Below are positions 60,831 through 64,000 of a stretch of DNA of 64,000 bases, piece after piece. The DNA comes from Nymphaea colorata. Its lineage: Eukaryota > Streptophyta > Magnoliopsida > Nymphaeales > Nymphaeaceae. Positions within the stretch are counted from its first letter, which is position 1; every line of letters starts with the position of its first letter. Location of the stretch: positions 21,716,981-21,780,980 of the forward strand of contig NC_045147.1 of the NCBI RefSeq assembly GCF_008831285.2, read 5' to 3'. A program made the translations under genes and the position numbers. A model generated the notes under the pieces. It searched no databases. It was not told the DNA's origin and saw only the letters and a list, made by a program, of their open reading frames with translations.

Positions 60831-62415
60831 ATTTTAATCCTTTTCCAGCAAATCCTATCGTCTTTGGATTAATCTCTGTTTCCACCGATCGACCAGCGGA
60901 AAACTCCTGTTGAGCGTCTTAAATCCGATCAGTCACTCGGATCAACGATCTGAGATTCTGATTCGTCTTTCCACTGCTCAGTATTGGGACTTACCTTCGG
61001 TCGATCAGATTGCTCGCTTGAGCAGGAAGATCGTCTAAGAATTTCACCATCCATCCGTGCTTTCATTTCGATCTGCCGCCAGTTTCCGGCGACTGATCAA
61101 GATTAACCTCAGGCGGCATTTGCCTCAGGCGGAATTTGTTCTGATTTTCTGTCGATTATTATGCCGGAATTTCCTGCGCTGTTGATTCCTCGTTGCTGGA
61201 CGGCATGATTTGAGGATTCGGATTGTGTCAATTCCTGTTGACAGCCGATTCCTGCTCTGAGTTAAATTCTCTGAACGGATGCTCGTATTCCTGTCTTGAT
61301 ATCCGGTTCAGAGTCAAGTGGATTATTTGTGGTCGATCGCTCGATTATTCCTCCAATTTTAACTAGTTCTGCTAGGTGGAGTTAGACAATGTCAGAAAAG
61401 AGCCACCTGGTCGTTGTTTGTATCTTGTCCATTAGTGAGTCTGGATGATGTGGGTTCAGTTAGCTTTTCACGATTCAGCTGGTTCACACCATGTTCTACG
61501 CATAACACATATTTTCTTCACTACTTTTTAAGTAGAGAGTGTAGAGAAACTCTCAATGTTAGGCAGCGGGAGAGAGTTTGATGAGTTGATCTTTTCGCCC
61601 ATCACCTCATAAGCCACAAGCCAAATAGGAGGGCTCGAATATTGCCTCTTAGTGCGATACGTCGATGTGTAAAGAGTTTGTTTTTTTTTTTAAAGCGAGC
61701 CACAAGATCATGGGCTCCTTTTTTTCGGTTTTTTTAGTGTTATCGAAATCGGTATTTGAATAAAATAAAAAACTAAATAAATTATTCAGTGAATCGGTAA
61801 ATTGAATGTGAATCAGAGTCGGGTTAATTAAAAATATGTTTTAAATTTTCAAATTTAAATAAGTATTTAAAAAAAGAAAAGTCTAATGAATAGCATGAAA
61901 GAACCAACACTTTAAGAAAAGAAAAAAATAAAAAAGTCGTAAACATAACAGAGGAATTAGAAGAAGAAGCAACAACAATATTCTCTTTAACTTTGGTATT
62001 TACGTCCAAAAAGTTTATTGTATAGTATATCTTGAAAAGGTGCAAGCCGTAATTACTGAGAGAAAGGCGGTGTCCTTTATACGTAATTACCGTGAACGAC
62101 GGTTGCAAAAAATCGGGCGATTCAAGTTGAATCGCCCGATTTTTACCCAATTTCTGTTACTCGTCAGAAAATCGCTTAGTAAGGGCAGTTTTAGTATTCA
62201 TTTTTCGAAACGACTTTCTACATTTTCTTTCTTACTTCTTAGGAGCGGATCTCGTTTTCGCCTTCTAAGAGTACTTTTGTCCGAAAAAGCTTCGCAATTT
62301 TAGTACCTTTCATCAATTTCTTGTAAGTAGAGGGACGAATTTCGAAAAATTGAATTTTAAATAATTGCACATAACTCCGAGATTGCCGTTCCGCCTCGAC
62401 CGCTCCGCTCCCCTG
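60831..62415. other. Intergenic with a strong hairpin
   Basis: 60831-61400 is moderately GC-rich without a gene. 61680-61990 is A/T-rich. A perfect 18-bp stem lies at 62108-62144 and is listed separately. Confidence 0.4.
62108..62144. repeat. Perfect 18-bp hairpin with one-base loop
   Basis: AAAAATCGGGCGATTCAA at 62108-62125, one G, then the exact complement TTGAATCGCCCGATTTTT at 62127-62144. The flanks do not extend the pairing convincingly, so it is not the centre of a long fold-back. Nearby CGTAATTAC words occur at 62048 and 62080. Confidence 0.85.
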
Positions 62416-62459
62416 TTCCCGCGAAGTTCATAAATGCCAAGGAAGGAAAATTTCCCGCC
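62416..62459 (+). promoter_or_regulatory. Two E2F-like sites of a gene running off the right edge
   Basis: TTCCCGCGAA at 62416-62425 and TTTCCCGCC at 62451-62459 match the E2F consensus TTTSSCGC or come within one base. They sit directly before a GA-rich segment that looks like a transcribed leader. In plants such pairs mark S-phase and DNA-replication genes. The sites are seen; their use is inferred. Confidence 0.5.
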
Positions 62460-64000
62460 ATCAGTTCAAACCGACGACGGAGAAGCAGAAGGGGTGATCT
62501 CCACGATGCTCTTCAATTCTTGATCAAAATCGCAAACTTCCGAGGAGCCCTAGCCTGCTTTCTCAAGAAAAGTTTCTGAAGATCGGGGAAGAAGACGGAG
62601 AGAGGTTATATTTTCTGGCTCCGATGGTTTATTCATCCCTTTCGAGCGGATATTTTTTCCGTTTTCTCGCAAGCGTGATGGAGACTATCGATTCCATAGA
62701 TCATGAACGAGGGAGAAGGAAATTCTTAGGGGTCCGACGGCTTTCTGCAAATCTGGGAAGCGTTTCCCGATCTAAATCGTGAATTCGAAGGAAACGAAAC
62801 TATCGCCAAACCCTAGCTCGGTTTCTCGGTTACCGTATCACAATGTCCGAATATGAAAGGGACGGCGTGTACCGTCTTTGTTCTTTTTTCTCTTCCATGA
62901 TTTCATTTTTATCTAGTTTTTGTTTGCAATGGTTTGCCGAATCATCCTTACCTTGGACCTCCTTTTCCTTAGCCTTCACAGTTCACACACGTTGTTCGTA
63001 CTTTAATCGAATGTAACCTATACCTGGGGGGAGTTTTGGGTACTGTAAATATTGAATTGTAGGGTTTCTTAAAACTCTAGTTATTGGAAAATTACTCAAA
63101 AGGCTGTTTATCTCCTCAGTAATTTCGATAAGTTCGAACTTAACAAAACTGGTTTCAAAATTAAATGGTCCTCTTGGTCCTTCACTCATGTATTTATTCC
63201 TCGACAGTTCATTGCACAAACTCCTTTATTTTATTATTTTCTGAGGTTGATATACGAGTCCCATATATCCTGCTCTAGACGTGAAGTTCCACAGGGCTTT
63301 ATTTCTGGCGACACGGGAATTATTTTCTTACAAATAGTATTTCACTTCTTCATGTATATGAATGTCTCGAAAAGCATTTGGTTGACATTCTTTTTGAACT
63401 ACCACTTTAGAACGCTTTAAGTAAACTCACAAATCATCACGGCATGCAAATAATGAGAATTTGCAGAATTTCATCCCTTGGATACACTAGGTGACCGCTA
63501 GGTTTTTATTCAGTTGTTCTGGGAACACGTTCTTGAGATTGCTCCAACCTTGCCACTTCTGTTTCTTTCGAGAGACTGATCCGTCTTTATCCAGGAGAAA
63601 TAAAATTCCAAGGCAGAAATATATCAGTTATCAACAACTTTGAAAATTCTCACAGAATTGCATGGCAAATACAATTTTTTCTTTCATGGTCAGATTTAAC
63701 TGATGATGGCTACAATCACTCTTTATCCGGATAACTTTGACTTTATTTACATAATTACAGAAAACTTCCCTTTGTTGCTATGTCTTATTCTTGAACACGC
63801 ACTGATCATCTCTAGAAAGGCACGGAAAACTCCGGAAATATGGCACCTGAATACCTGAAAGAGAACTATAATGTAGTTCCCGTGTAGAAGGGCTAGATAA
63901 TCAATTGGCACCTTGATTGGACTCATTAGCCGTAGGATTTGTATTATGGACATACGAGGGACATGCTCTTTCTCGCCAAGCCTATATAAGGAGATGTTTG
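62460..64000 (+). other. Probable 5' leader and first intron(s) of an unidentified gene
   Basis: 62465-62866 is purine-rich with ACCCTAGC-type and GAAGACGGAGAGAGG words like a plant 5' UTR. It includes the ATG at 62843 (MSEYERDGVYRLC), whose frame soon becomes low-complexity and stops after about 57 codons, so it may only be the end of a first exon. From 63000 to the edge I see intron-like AT-rich sequence and no recognisable exon. The coding part presumably lies to the right. Confidence 0.35.

Overview
This is a plant nuclear window, most likely from a flowering plant. It is AT-rich, and the genes are split by GT-AG introns. They encode typical land-plant proteins: a PPR-DYW editing factor, a PHR2-type photolyase-like protein, an MHX exchanger and a pectin methylesterase inhibitor-like protein. 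The spaces between and inside the genes are full of small transposon relics and simple repeats. Nothing visible places the species more precisely. Most names come from reading spliced translations against remembered families; no database search was run.

Layout. Bases 1-10169 (minus) carry gamma-tubulin complex component GCP4, twelve exons in phase with the 3' end beyond the left edge. Its longest intron holds a hAT-like element with an 8-bp target duplication, and other introns hold more repeats. Around 12002-12360 (minus) is an orphan 5' fragment of a PDR-type ABCG transporter. Bases 15639-17754 (plus) carry PHR2 in four exons, preceded by a 182-bp tandem duplication. Bases 17755-21096 are repeat-like and have no gene I can support. 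Bases 21097-28300 (minus) carry the vacuolar exchanger MHX: eight coding exons, a leader intron and upstream ORFs. Bases 28530-30240 are a decayed partial duplicate of MHX that has kept leader and intron sequence and lost both coding exons it should span. Bases 31568-34270 (minus) carry ribosomal protein eL22.

Bases 36605-40657 (plus) carry a monoacylglycerol-lipase/caffeoylshikimate-esterase-like hydrolase in eight exons, with a probable GC-AG first intron. Bases 42906-46957 (minus) carry a HIG1-domain mitochondrial protein whose second intron is 3.6 kb. Bases 47960-49864 (plus) are a truncated PDIL2-1-type protein disulfide isomerase pseudogene. Bases 54319-56154 (plus) carry an intronless PPR-DYW protein, and 56873-57445 (minus) a PMEI-like protein. 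From 62416 to the right edge there is a promoter with E2F-like sites and what looks like a long 5' leader of a gene running off the window.

The genes are unrelated housekeeping and organelle functions side by side. I see no operon-like or biosynthetic cluster logic and no clearly new system. The points most worth checking are the gene remnants (PDIL, ABCG, duplicated MHX), the MHX upstream ORFs, the GC-AG intron and the unusual residue in PHR2.
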